Positions 1 to 7,049 of a stretch of 17,872 nt of DNA are shown piece by piece; the stretch's first letter is position 1; every line of letters begins with the position of its first letter. Source of the stretch: an uncultured Eubacteriales bacterium (GTDB taxonomy: Bacteria > Bacillota > Clostridia > Oscillospirales > Acutalibacteraceae); NCBI GenBank assembly GCA_900320925.1, contig ONUD01000034.1, positions 1 through 17,872 of the forward strand, given 5' to 3'. Below the pieces are notes generated by a model that worked only from the letters and a program-made list of their open reading frames with translations, made no database searches and was not told where the DNA came from. The position numbers and the translations under genes were made by a program.

Positions 1-1
1 C

Positions 2-160
2 CTGTTATCGGCAAAAACAGAATCGTCATTTACAATATGGCTTGAAAAACTCATAGCGATAGATAAAAGAGCAACATATTTATTTATAAAACAACACCAT
101 AAAGAAATCAATAATGATTATCTGAACATCGCCAAATGGCGACTCTCAAAATCAAAGTAA
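2..160 (+). CDS. C-terminal end of an unidentified protein (5' end outside window)
   Basis: An open frame runs from the window edge (phase starting at base 2) without a stop to TAA at 158-160, giving 52 residues rich in Lys, Ile, Asn and Leu and ending in a basic tail (AKWRLSKSK). It has no start codon in the window, so it can only be the 3' end of a longer gene. The stop lies at the left foot of the hairpin terminator at 159-194, which is where a real gene end is expected. Its base composition is clearly more AT-rich than the genes to its right, which suggests an accessory or transferred gene. I do not recognise the family. A chance open frame of this length in AT-rich DNA is possible, so confidence is moderate. 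Confidence 0.5.
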   Translation: MLSAKTESSFTIWLEKLIAIDKRATYLFIKQHHKEINNDYLNIAKWRLSKSK

Positions 161-194
161 AAAAACGGCAGTGGAATGTCCACTGCCGTTTTTT
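159..194. terminator. Bidirectional intrinsic terminator between convergent genes
   Basis: A perfect 10-bp stem (CGGCAGTGGA at 166-175 with TCCACTGCCG at 179-188, loop ATG) is flanked by an A-run at 159-165 and a T-run at 189-194. It therefore works on both strands, serving the partial plus-strand gene ending at 160 and the minus-strand CAP gene ending at 199. Confidence 0.9.
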
Positions 195-198
195 GATG

Positions 199-840
199 TC
201 AGCCGATAAACATCTGTGTCCAGTAATTTCCGTCAGCAACATAGCCTACACCGATTTGTGTAAACGAGGCATTCAGGATGTTGGCACGATGTCCCTCCGA
301 GTTCATCCATGCATTGACAACCTCTTCGGGGGTACGCTGTCCCATGGCAATATTTTCGCCTGCGGTTCTGTAGGTAATGCCGAACTGCTTCATCATCTCA
401 AACGGACTGCCATAAGTCGGAGAAGTATGGCTGAAATAGTGCTTGTCTTTCATGTCCTGCGACTTCATCCTTGCCACTTCTGACAGCTTTGGATTCATCG
501 TCAGCGGTGCAAGACCATTTTTGGCACGCTGTTCATTGACCAGCTCCACCACTTGCTCCTCATAGGACGATACACCTGATTCCTGTACGGGTGCGGACGG
601 TGTAACCGTTTCGGGAACGGTTGCTGCCGGTTCCGATTCCGTCGGGCAGTTGATACACGGTACATTGTCCGGAAGAAGTCCACATTTTCCAAGCAAACTG
701 TTGATATCCACAGAACAGCCGTTGCCGCCGCACAACACTTGTATATCAGTCGGACACAATGCCTGAGCAGAAACTGCCCCTCCCGATACCGCCATCACGA
801 CTGCCAGCAACAAAGCCGCTTTTCCAAACCTTCTTTTCAT
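199..840 (-). CDS. Secreted CAP/SCP-domain (YkwD-like) protein with Cys-rich N-terminus
   Basis: Predicted exported protein of 213 aa. Residues 1-27 form a signal peptide (KRR, then a hydrophobic core, then an AQA-type cleavage site). Residues 28-66 hold six cysteines (29, 37, 42, 53, 62, 65), and a Pro/Thr/Glu-rich linker follows to about 90. A CAP domain fills 92-213 with the usual landmarks: LVNEQRAKNGL, His134 and His138 in HYFSH, GENIAMG with Glu162, WMNSEGHRANILN with His184, and a terminal YWTQMF. Bacterial YkwD-type proteins are widespread in Firmicutes, sometimes spore- or envelope-associated, and mostly without a proven biochemical activity. The start is fixed by GGAGG about 9 bases upstream. 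It stands alone, with its own promoter and a shared terminator. The Cys-rich segment is not part of the CAP family core and could form disulfides or bind a metal (inference). Confidence 0.9.
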   Translation of the reverse strand: MKRRFGKAALLLAVVMAVSGGAVSAQALCPTDIQVLCGGNGCSVDINSLLGKCGLLPDNVPCINCPTESEPAATVPETVTPSAPVQESGVSSYEEQVVELVNEQRAKNGLAPLTMNPKLSEVARMKSQDMKDKHYFSHTSPTYGSPFEMMKQFGITYRTAGENIAMGQRTPEEVVNAWMNSEGHRANILNASFTQIGVGYVADGNYWTQMFIG

Positions 841-876
841 TGAAAAGACCTCCTATAAATGAGAAATGAGGAGTGA

Positions 877-896
877 GGAATGAAGAATGTCATTCC
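877..896 (-). other. Small hairpin in the leader of the CAP gene
   Basis: GGAATGA (877-883) and TCATTCC (890-896) form a 7-bp inverted repeat with a 6-base loop. It lies in the predicted 5' untranslated region between the TATAAT at 914-919 and the ribosome binding site. No T-run follows it, so it is not an obvious terminator. Any effect on translation or stability is inference. Confidence 0.45.
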
Positions 897-913
897 GACT
901 CCCTGTGACTTCC

Positions 914-942
914 ATTATAGAGAAAACAGAGAGTAAGTTCAA
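914..942 (-). promoter_or_regulatory. Sigma-A type promoter of the CAP gene
   Basis: Reading the minus strand, TTGAAC (937-942) and TATAAT (914-919) are separated by 17 bases. Transcription would start near 907, giving a leader of about 67 nt before the ATG at 840. The promoter diverges from that of the XRE operon. Confidence 0.75.
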
Positions 943-1016
943 GTCACAAATATTGGCAGGGCAGGCAAAATTCGGTCATGCTACTTTTTTTAACACTAAA
1001 AGACAACTTTGCTTGA

Positions 1017-1045
1017 TTGTCATATCAAAATCGACATGATATAAT
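1017..1045 (+). promoter_or_regulatory. Sigma-A promoter of the XRE-ABC operon with putative operator
   Basis: TTGTCA (1017-1022), 17-base spacer, TATAAT (1040-1045), preceded by TG at 1037-1038 as an extended -10. An inverted repeat ATATCA (1022-1027) / TGATAT (1037-1042) with 9 bases between lies inside the promoter, where a bound repressor would block RNA polymerase. The first gene of the operon encodes a helix-turn-helix protein, so autoregulation is a natural reading (inference). Confidence 0.75.
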
Positions 1046-1075
1046 AAAGCCATCCTAAGGAAAGGGGAAAATGCC

Positions 1076-1504
1076 ATGAATGAAAAACTAAGACAATTAC
1101 GCCTGATGACCAAGATGACACAAGAGGATCTCGCTGAAAAAATGAATGTATCAAGACAATCTGTCGCAAAATGGGAAAGCGGTGAAAGTGTTCCCGATGT
1201 GATTAAATGCAGTGAACTTGCTAAAATTTTTAACTTGAGTGTCGAAGATATTGCCGGTTTGTTTCTTCCCCAAAAAGATAACGGGAAGGTTCATCCTAAA
1301 AACAAATACCTGTTTGGTGTGAGCAAAATTGTGAACCATAAGCTGACCCTGCCTGAGGAAGCCATGAATGTGTTCCATCTGGCAGAGGGTGATGAACTGA
1401 TCGTTCTCGGCGATATTACACAGGGGATTGCCATCGTTCCTAAAAAGAATTATGAAGAATTTTGGGACATGATTACCAACTTTGATGTATTAGGAGGAGA
1501 TTGA
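1076..1504 (+). CDS. XRE-family regulator with AbrB-like C-terminal segment
   Basis: A 142-residue DNA-binding regulator. Residues 1-62 are a Cro/CI-type helix-turn-helix (LRQLRLMTKMTQEDLA, then VSRQSVAKWESG, the hallmark recognition-helix sequence). Residues about 77-122 (VNHKLTLPEEAMNVFHLAEG, then DELIVLGDITQGIAIVP) resemble the swapped-hairpin SpoVT/AbrB fold, in which a short strand, a helix and a D/E-L-I-V-L strand recur. That second half is a resemblance judged by eye and could instead be a ligand-sensing or dimerisation domain. The start has AGGAAAGGGG upstream. Its stop is followed after one base by the ABC ATPase start, so it very likely controls the transporter encoded downstream; the signal is unknown. 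Confidence 0.85.
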   Translation: MNEKLRQLRLMTKMTQEDLAEKMNVSRQSVAKWESGESVPDVIKCSELAKIFNLSVEDIAGLFLPQKDNGKVHPKNKYLFGVSKIVNHKLTLPEEAMNVFHLAEGDELIVLGDITQGIAIVPKKNYEEFWDMITNFDVLGGD

Positions 1505-1505
1505 G

Positions 1506-2231
1506 ATGAAAACGGCTATCAGAACCGTGAATCTGACCAAACGCTTCGGCAGCAAAACGGCTGTTGACAAACTGAATTTAGAGGTCTATGAGGGAGAAGT
1601 CTTCGGCTTGCTGGGCGTGAACGGTGCCGGCAAGACAACAACGATTCGTATGCTGACGGGACTGTCAGCGGTGACGGAAGGAGATGCCTATGTGTTTGAC
1701 TATGACATCAAACAAGACCTGCAAAAAATCAAGTCCCTCATCAATCTTTCGACACAGGAAACCGCTGTGGCGGAAAATCTGACGGTAAAAGAAAATCTGG
1801 CATTTATTGCTAAAATCTACCATACCCGTGAATCCGCTATAGAGGAAGTACTGTCGTCTCTGGAGCTGGGGGAAGTGCAGAATCAGCGTGCCAAGACTCT
1901 TTCGGGCGGCTGGCAAAGACGGCTGAGCATTGCCATGGCACTGATTACCGACCCGAAAATCATTTTCCTTGATGAACCGACACTCGGACTGGATGTTCTG
2001 GCAAGAAGAGAACTGTGGAAAGTGGTGCAGGGTCTGAAAGGGAAAGTGACCATCATCCTGACAACACACTATCTGGAAGAGGTAGAAGCCCTCTGCGACA
2101 GAATCGCCGTCATGGCAAAGGGCAAAATCAAGGCTCTCGGCACTGCCGAAGAATTGAAACGCTCCGTTGGAAAAGAGAAACTGGAAGATGCATTCGTAGA
2201 GATTATTGAAAAGGGAGGAAGCGAATCATGA
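1506..2231 (+). CDS. ABC transporter ATP-binding protein (ABC-2 type partner)
   Basis: A 241-aa nucleotide-binding subunit that would energise the adjacent permease. All core motifs are present: Walker A GVNGAGKTT (37-45), Q-loop Gln84, signature LSGGW (132-136, with Trp instead of Gln in the fifth position), Walker B KIIFLDEPT with Glu157 (151-159), D-loop GLDV and switch His188 in TTHYLEEVE. The length and the short C-terminal tail fit the DrrA/CcmA/YhaQ-type group of single-domain ATPases paired with ABC-2 permeases, which export drugs, lipids or peptides. AGGAGG lies just upstream. It is sandwiched between the regulator (1 bp gap) and the permease (ATGA overlap), so the three genes form one transcription unit. 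The substrate cannot be read from the sequence. Confidence 0.95.
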   Translation: MKTAIRTVNLTKRFGSKTAVDKLNLEVYEGEVFGLLGVNGAGKTTTIRMLTGLSAVTEGDAYVFDYDIKQDLQKIKSLINLSTQETAVAENLTVKENLAFIAKIYHTRESAIEEVLSSLELGEVQNQRAKTLSGGWQRRLSIAMALITDPKIIFLDEPTLGLDVLARRELWKVVQGLKGKVTIILTTHYLEEVEALCDRIAVMAKGKIKALGTAEELKRSVGKEKLEDAFVEIIEKGGSES

Positions 2232-2995
2232 GAGCAATGGCGTTTTCGGCAAGAAACATGAAAGAACTGCTGAGGGATATTATCAGCTATATCTTCTGTC
2301 TGGGACTGCCCATCATCATGCTGGTGGTCATGACCCTCATCAACCTGTCCATTCCGCAAATGGAAGGTGCTCCAAAGGTCTTTAACATTGAACAGCTTAC
2401 CCCTGCGATGTGTGTCTTTGCCATGACATTTTTAATGCTGTTTGTCTGCATTCGGGTATCTTCCGACAGGTCAAGTGCCTTTCTGACAAGACTGTATGCT
2501 TCCCCCATGACAAGCAGTGATTTTATTATCGGCTACGTTCTGCCGTTTGCCCTGACAGGCGTGTTCCAGACCATCATTACCTATGCCTGCGGAGAGGTGA
2601 TTGCCCTGATTGTCAACGGAGAAAGCCTGAATATCGGGTATATGCTGTTGTCTGTGCCGCTTCTAATTCCCTCCATCGTGCTGTTTATCGGCATTGGCAT
2701 CATCTTCGGCACCTTCTTCAATGCCAAGGCGGCTCCCGGGCTTTGCTCGGCTGTCATCACCGGTGCTGCCATTCTGGGCGGCATCTGGATGGACATTGAT
2801 ACCATGGGCGATACATGGGTAACGGTTTGCAGTTGTCTGCCGTTTTACCACAGCGTCCAATATGCCCGTTATGCCTTTGTCGGCAATTTCAGTGATATGC
2901 TCGTACCCCTGCTGATTTGCACCGCTTTCGCTGTTGTGATTTTTACCGCTTCTGTCATAGCTTTCGCTTTCAAGATGAAGTCCGATAAAAAATAA
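2228..2995 (+). CDS. ABC-2 type permease subunit
   Basis: A 255-aa integral membrane protein with about six hydrophobic segments: residues about 16-40, 58-78, 98-125, 137-166, 170-192 and 228-250. The strongest are ISYIFCLGLPIIMLVVMT and the C-terminal LLICTAFAVVIFTASVIAFAF. This is the size and topology of ABC2_membrane/YadH-type permeases. Its ATG overlaps the stop of the ATPase gene (ATGA at 2228-2231), a sign of translational coupling and a two-component exporter. A loop with SDRSSAFLTRLYASPMTSSDF between segments 2 and 3 is typical of the family (the conserved region following the second helix). The terminator at about 2998-3045 ends the operon. Confidence 0.9.
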   Translation: MRAMAFSARNMKELLRDIISYIFCLGLPIIMLVVMTLINLSIPQMEGAPKVFNIEQLTPAMCVFAMTFLMLFVCIRVSSDRSSAFLTRLYASPMTSSDFIIGYVLPFALTGVFQTIITYACGEVIALIVNGESLNIGYMLLSVPLLIPSIVLFIGIGIIFGTFFNAKAAPGLCSAVITGAAILGGIWMDIDTMGDTWVTVCSCLPFYHSVQYARYAFVGNFSDMLVPLLICTAFAVVIFTASVIAFAFKMKSDKK

Positions 2996-2997
2996 TA

Positions 2998-3045
2998 AGG
3001 GATGAGGAGTGAAGAGTGAACCCCCGCTTTTCACTCCTCATTTTT
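2998..3045 (+). terminator. Intrinsic terminator after the XRE-ABC operon
   Basis: ATGAGGAGTGA (3002-3012) pairs perfectly with TCACTCCTCAT (3031-3041). A second, alternative pairing GAGTGAA (3014-3020) with TTCACTC (3030-3036) gives a nested structure. The stem runs into TTTTT at 3041-3045. The left arm also occurs at 866-876 upstream of the CAP gene. Confidence 0.8.
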
Positions 3046-3047
3046 CA

Positions 3048-3084
3048 TTGACAAACATAGGAAGAAATGCTATATTGTTAGCAT
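3048..3084 (+). promoter_or_regulatory. Exporter promoter with perfect palindromic operator over the -10
   Basis: TTGACA (3048-3053), 17-base spacer, TATATT (3071-3076). The palindrome ATGCTA-N6-TAGCAT (3067-3084) covers the -10 and the expected start of transcription. This is the size and placement of a repressor site of the kind used by MarR- or TetR-family proteins. No such regulator is encoded next to it, so the repressor must be elsewhere or be the XRE protein (inference). Confidence 0.75.
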
Positions 3085-3113
3085 AGATGCGAAAAACAAA
3101 GGGGGAAATGCCG

Positions 3114-4847
3114 ATGATCCGTACATTGGCAAAATGTATACGGAAATACAGGCTTGCCGCCATACTCACACCGATATTTATTTTGTGTGAGTCATTGCTG
3201 GAGGTCTATTTGCCGTACAGGATGGCGGATATGATTGACTATTTGAACGAGCCGGAGCCTGTCATGAAGCAGATACTCCTGAAAGGACTGGTGCTGACCG
3301 GAATTGCTTTTGCATCGCTGATTTTCAGTGCCTTGGCAGGCAAGTATGCGGCTGTTGCTTCGGCAGGCTTTGCCAAAAATCTGCGGCACGATATGTTTTA
3401 CAAGGTGCAGGAATTTTCCTTTGCCAATATTGACAAGTTCTCTGCTTCCAGTCTTGTGACAAGAATGACAACCGATGTCACCAATATCCAGAACGCTTTT
3501 CAGATGATTCTGCGAATGGCTGTCAGAGCCCCCTCGATGATGATTTTTGCCATGATTATGTCATTCAGGGTCAATGATGCTCTGTCATGGGTGTTTGTGC
3601 TGTTTATTCCTGTCATTGCACTGGCACTGTTTATCATTATTAAGAATGCTCATCCCATTTTTACAAGGGTATTCAAAATCTATGACAAGCTGAATAATGT
3701 CGTGCAGGAAAATCTGCACGGTATCAGAGTGGTCAAGTCGTTCGTGCGGGAAGAGCATGAAACGGAAAAATTCAAAAATATTTCTCAGCAGATTTATGAT
3801 AACTTCTCTAAGGCGGAAAAAACGATTGCCTATAATATGCCCGTCATGCAGCTCTGCATTTATGCGTGTATCATGATTATTTCATGGTTCTCCGCACAGT
3901 TTATCGTGGCAGGTACGATGACGGAAGGCGAACTGGTCAGCATGATGTCCTATATCATGCAGATTCTGATGAGCCTGATGTTCCTGTCCATTGTGATGGT
4001 GATGATTACCATTTCCAGAGCCTCGGCGGAACGTGTGACAGAGGTGCTGAAGGAAGAATTTGACCTGAAAAACGGTGAAGCACCTGTCCAAGAAGTGGAA
4101 AACGGCGATATCCGTTTTGAAAATGTCAGCTTCAGCTATGCCAAGGATGAAACCAAGCTTTGTCTGAAAGATGTCAGTATCGAGATTCGCTCCGGCGAAA
4201 CAGTCGGCATGATTGGCGGTACGGGTTCTTCCAAATCCACTTTTGTACAGTTGATACCAAGACTGTATGATACAACAAAGGGTACCGTGTATGTCGCAGG
4301 ACGGGATGTGAAAGAGTATGATATCGAAACCCTCCGTAACAGTGTGGCAATGGTACTGCAAAAGAATGTGCTGTTTTCGGGTACCATCAAAGAGAACCTC
4401 CGCTGGGGCAACGAAAATGCCACGGATGAGGAATTGGTGCAGGCCTGTCAACTGGCACAGGCGGATGACTTTATCCAGCGTATGCCCGACAAGTACGATA
4501 CCTACATTGAACAGGGCGGTACCAATGTATCAGGCGGTCAGCGTCAGCGGCTGTGCATTGCAAGAGCCTTGCTCAAGAAGCCCAAAATTCTGATTCTGGA
4601 CGACTCTACCAGTGCCGTGGACACCAAAACCGATGCCCTGATACGCAAAGCATTTTTGGAAGAAATTCCCCATACCACCAAAATTATCATTGCACAGCGG
4701 ATTTCCTCCGTGCAGGATGCTGATAAGATTATTGTCATGGACAACGGTGCCATCAATGCTGTCGGCACTCATGCACAGCTCCTGAAAAATAACCGGATTT
4801 ACCAGGAAGTCTACTATTCCCAGCAGAAAGGGGGCAGCCATTCATGA
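3114..4847 (+). CDS. Heterodimeric ABC exporter subunit 1 (degenerate ATPase site)
   Basis: A 577-aa half-transporter with an N-terminal six-helix transmembrane domain (about 1-310) and a nucleotide-binding domain (about 330-570). Walker A is GGTGSSKST (368-376, Ser in place of the usual Gly/Ala before Lys). The signature VSGGQ (472-476) is near-canonical. Walker B ILILDDSTS has Asp497 where the catalytic Glu belongs, and the switch histidine is replaced by Gln528 (AQR). This is the classic degenerate half of a heterodimeric exporter (TM287/288, BmrCD, LmrCD type). In-frame ATGs exist at 3087, 3108 and 3114; GGGGG at 3101-3105 lies 8 bases before 3114, which is chosen. The 3' end overlaps the partner gene by ATGA. 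The likely substrates are drugs, lipids or peptides, not determinable here. Confidence 0.93.
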   Translation: MIRTLAKCIRKYRLAAILTPIFILCESLLEVYLPYRMADMIDYLNEPEPVMKQILLKGLVLTGIAFASLIFSALAGKYAAVASAGFAKNLRHDMFYKVQEFSFANIDKFSASSLVTRMTTDVTNIQNAFQMILRMAVRAPSMMIFAMIMSFRVNDALSWVFVLFIPVIALALFIIIKNAHPIFTRVFKIYDKLNNVVQENLHGIRVVKSFVREEHETEKFKNISQQIYDNFSKAEKTIAYNMPVMQLCIYACIMIISWFSAQFIVAGTMTEGELVSMMSYIMQILMSLMFLSIVMVMITISRASAERVTEVLKEEFDLKNGEAPVQEVENGDIRFENVSFSYAKDETKLCLKDVSIEIRSGETVGMIGGTGSSKSTFVQLIPRLYDTTKGTVYVAGRDVKEYDIETLRNSVAMVLQKNVLFSGTIKENLRWGNENATDEELVQACQLAQADDFIQRMPDKYDTYIEQGGTNVSGGQRQRLCIARALLKKPKILILDDSTSAVDTKTDALIRKAFLEEIPHTTKIIIAQRISSVQDADKIIVMDNGAINAVGTHAQLLKNNRIYQEVYYSQQKGGSHS

Positions 4848-6733
4848 ACAGAAAAGGCGTTCAACACAGTATGCCCCCTATGGGCAACCCGATGAAAACT
4901 ACTAAACGCTTACTGTCCTATATGGGGGAATATAAAGGACGGTTTATCTTTGTACTGATTTGTATCCTGCTGAGTGCGGGAGCAGGCGTGGCAAGCTCCC
5001 TCTTTATCCAGATTCTGATTGACCAGTTCATTACCCCCATGGTCAAAACACACAGCAATGATTTCAGCGGTCTGCTGTCGGCAATGGCAGTCATGGGCGG
5101 TATTCTGCTTGCCGGAGCAGTGGCAACCCTCCTGTATAACCGCATTATGGTCACCATCTCTCAGGGAATCCAGAAAAGAATCCGGGATGAAATGTTTGAG
5201 CATATGCAGAAGCTTCCCATCCGCTTCTTTGACACCAATTCCCATGGTGATTTGATGAGCCGTTATACCAATGATACAGACACACTGCGTCAGATGCTTT
5301 CCATGAGTATTCCACAGATGTTTTCCTCGATGATTACGATCATAGCGGTATTTGTGGCAATGGTGGTGCTGAATTTCTGGATGACACTGTTTGTGCTGCT
5401 GTTTGTAGGGGTCATGATGTTCATTACCAAGAGCATTGCAGGGAAAAGTGCTGTTTATTTTATCAAACAGCAAAAACAGCTTGGTGATGTCAACGGCTAC
5501 ATTGAAGAGATGATGAACGGTCAAAAGGTCATCAAGGTCTTTTGCCACGAGGAAAAGGCAAAAGAAGCGTTTGACCAAAAAAATGAAGCCCTCTGCGACA
5601 GTGCTACCAATGCCAATACATTTGTGAATATCCTTATGCCCGTCATGAACAACCTCGGCAATATCCAGTATGTGCTGATTGCCATTGTCGGCGGTGCCTT
5701 GGCACTCTACGGGATCAGCCCCGTGACACTTGGCACGATTGCCTCTTTTCTCCAACTTTCCAAAAACTTCACCAGACCCATCGGGGAAATTTCCAACCAG
5801 TTCAATTCCATTATCATGGCTCTGGCAGGTGCGGAACGTATCTTCAAGCTGATGGACGAGGAAGCCGAAGCAGATGACGGCTATGTGACACTGGTCAATG
5901 CGAAATATGACGGGGATACCCTTACCGAAACAAAAGAAAATACCGAAATGTGGGCATGGAAACATCCGCACGGTGACGGTACCGTGACCTATACCAAACT
6001 TTGCGGCAATGTGGTCATGGACGATGTGGATTTTGGCTACGTGCCGGAAAAAATCGTTCTGCACAATGTTTCGCTGGATGCCCAATCGGGTCAGAAAGTG
6101 GCATTTGTCGGTGCAACGGGTGCCGGTAAAACCACCATTACCAACCTGATCAACCGTTTCTATGACATTGATGACGGCAAAATCCGCTATGACGGCATTA
6201 ACATCAACAAAATCAAAAAGTCCGACCTGCGTCGTTCCTTGGGAATCGTGTTGCAGGACGTGCATTTGTTCACGGGGACGGTCATGGATAATATTCGCTA
6301 CGGCAAATTAGATGCTACGGACGAAGAATGTATAGCGGCGGCAAAGCTTGCCAATGCCCATAACTTCATCACTCGTCTGCCTGACGGCTATGATACCGTT
6401 ATCACGGGTGACGGCGGCCAGCTCTCCCAAGGACAGTGCCAGTTGATTTCCATTGCAAGAGCGGCTGTGGCAGACCCGCCTGTCATGATTCTGGACGAAG
6501 CAACTTCCAGTATTGATACCCGTACCGAATCCCTTGTACAAAAGGGAATGGACGGCTTGATGCATGGCAGAACCGTGTTTGTCATTGCCCACCGCCTTTC
6601 TACCGTGCAGAATTCCGACCTTATCATGGTACTGGAACTTGGCAGGGTCATTGAAAAGGGAACCCATGAGGAACTTCTTACCCAAAAAGGCAAATACTAT
6701 CAGCTCTATACAGGAGCTTTTGAACTCTCCTGA
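4844..6733 (+). CDS. Heterodimeric ABC exporter subunit 2 (catalytic ATPase site)
   Basis: A 629-aa half-transporter partnering the preceding gene, whose stop it overlaps. Six transmembrane helices lie within about 30-330, including the intracellular loop ITISQGIQKRIRDEMFEHMQ. The nucleotide-binding domain has Walker A GATGAGKTT (423-431), signature LSQGQ (527-531, Gln in place of the first Gly), Walker B VMILDEATS with catalytic Glu552, and switch His583 (AHR). About 40 extra residues (about 346-388, with WAWKHPHGDG) separate the two domains; I recall similar inserts in Firmicute homologues. The intact Glu/His plus the altered signature are complementary to the partner's defects. AAGGGGG lies 9-15 bases before the ATG. 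A strong terminator follows the stop by a few bases. It acts in the cytoplasmic membrane. Confidence 0.94.
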   Translation: MNRKGVQHSMPPMGNPMKTTKRLLSYMGEYKGRFIFVLICILLSAGAGVASSLFIQILIDQFITPMVKTHSNDFSGLLSAMAVMGGILLAGAVATLLYNRIMVTISQGIQKRIRDEMFEHMQKLPIRFFDTNSHGDLMSRYTNDTDTLRQMLSMSIPQMFSSMITIIAVFVAMVVLNFWMTLFVLLFVGVMMFITKSIAGKSAVYFIKQQKQLGDVNGYIEEMMNGQKVIKVFCHEEKAKEAFDQKNEALCDSATNANTFVNILMPVMNNLGNIQYVLIAIVGGALALYGISPVTLGTIASFLQLSKNFTRPIGEISNQFNSIIMALAGAERIFKLMDEEAEADDGYVTLVNAKYDGDTLTETKENTEMWAWKHPHGDGTVTYTKLCGNVVMDDVDFGYVPEKIVLHNVSLDAQSGQKVAFVGATGAGKTTITNLINRFYDIDDGKIRYDGININKIKKSDLRRSLGIVLQDVHLFTGTVMDNIRYGKLDATDEECIAAAKLANAHNFITRLPDGYDTVITGDGGQLSQGQCQLISIARAAVADPPVMILDEATSSIDTRTESLVQKGMDGLMHGRTVFVIAHRLSTVQNSDLIMVLELGRVIEKGTHEELLTQKGKYYQLYTGAFELS

Positions 6734-6736
6734 TAC

Positions 6737-6768
6737 AAAAAAACTCTCCCGTCAAGGAGAGTTTTTTT
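6737..6768. terminator. Bidirectional terminator between exporter operon and small minus-strand gene
   Basis: The A-run plus ACTCTCC arm (6737-6749) pairs with GGAGAGT plus T-run (6756-6768) over 13 bases with a 6-base loop. A-run and T-run on the two sides make it functional for the exporter operon (ends 6733) and for the convergent gene (ends 6774). Confidence 0.92.
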
Positions 6769-6773
6769 GATTA

Positions 6774-7025
6774 TCAGGGCATTTGAAAAATCGTTGCTGT
6801 GTCGGAGGACAGCAGTTCCATGAGTTTGTCCATGATTTCCTGTGCTTCGTAAATGTCATGGTAGAGTCCCATGGAAATCACGCTTCCCTGAGAGGGCTGG
6901 AAGATAATGGCAGAACTGAGCTGTTTGCCGTCACTGTCCTTACTGCCGTAGCTTTTAGAAATGGTAATGTACTGGATATGCCCCATGTTGATAATTTTGG
7001 ATTTGTCCTGTGTTCGGATCCACAT
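6774..7025 (-). CDS. Small conserved-type hypothetical protein (83 aa)
   Basis: An 83-residue soluble protein starting MWIRTQDKSKIINM and ending IFQMP. From memory, short Firmicute proteins of unknown function share the MWIR(S/T)QD start, a beta-rich middle, a helix of the form YEAQEIMDKLMELL and a terminal MP; I cannot name a family. The open frame extends to a GTG at 7034, but that GTG is part of the Shine-Dalgarno GAGGTG, so the ATG at 7025 (8-base spacing) is the likely start. No signal peptide or membrane segment is visible. It is monocistronic, with a near-consensus promoter immediately upstream and a terminator immediately downstream, which implies substantial expression. Function is unknown. 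Confidence 0.75.
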   Translation of the reverse strand: MWIRTQDKSKIINMGHIQYITISKSYGSKDSDGKQLSSAIIFQPSQGSVISMGLYHDIYEAQEIMDKLMELLSSDTATIFQMP

Positions 7026-7049
7026 AAAAATCACCTCGCTGTTACTCCG

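Noticed and set aside
4910..6265. 451-codon open frame on the minus strand
   Set aside because: It lies fully inside the second exporter gene in antisense, its product is a His/Cys-rich string with no domain, and the plus strand carries all ABC motifs. It is a codon-bias shadow.
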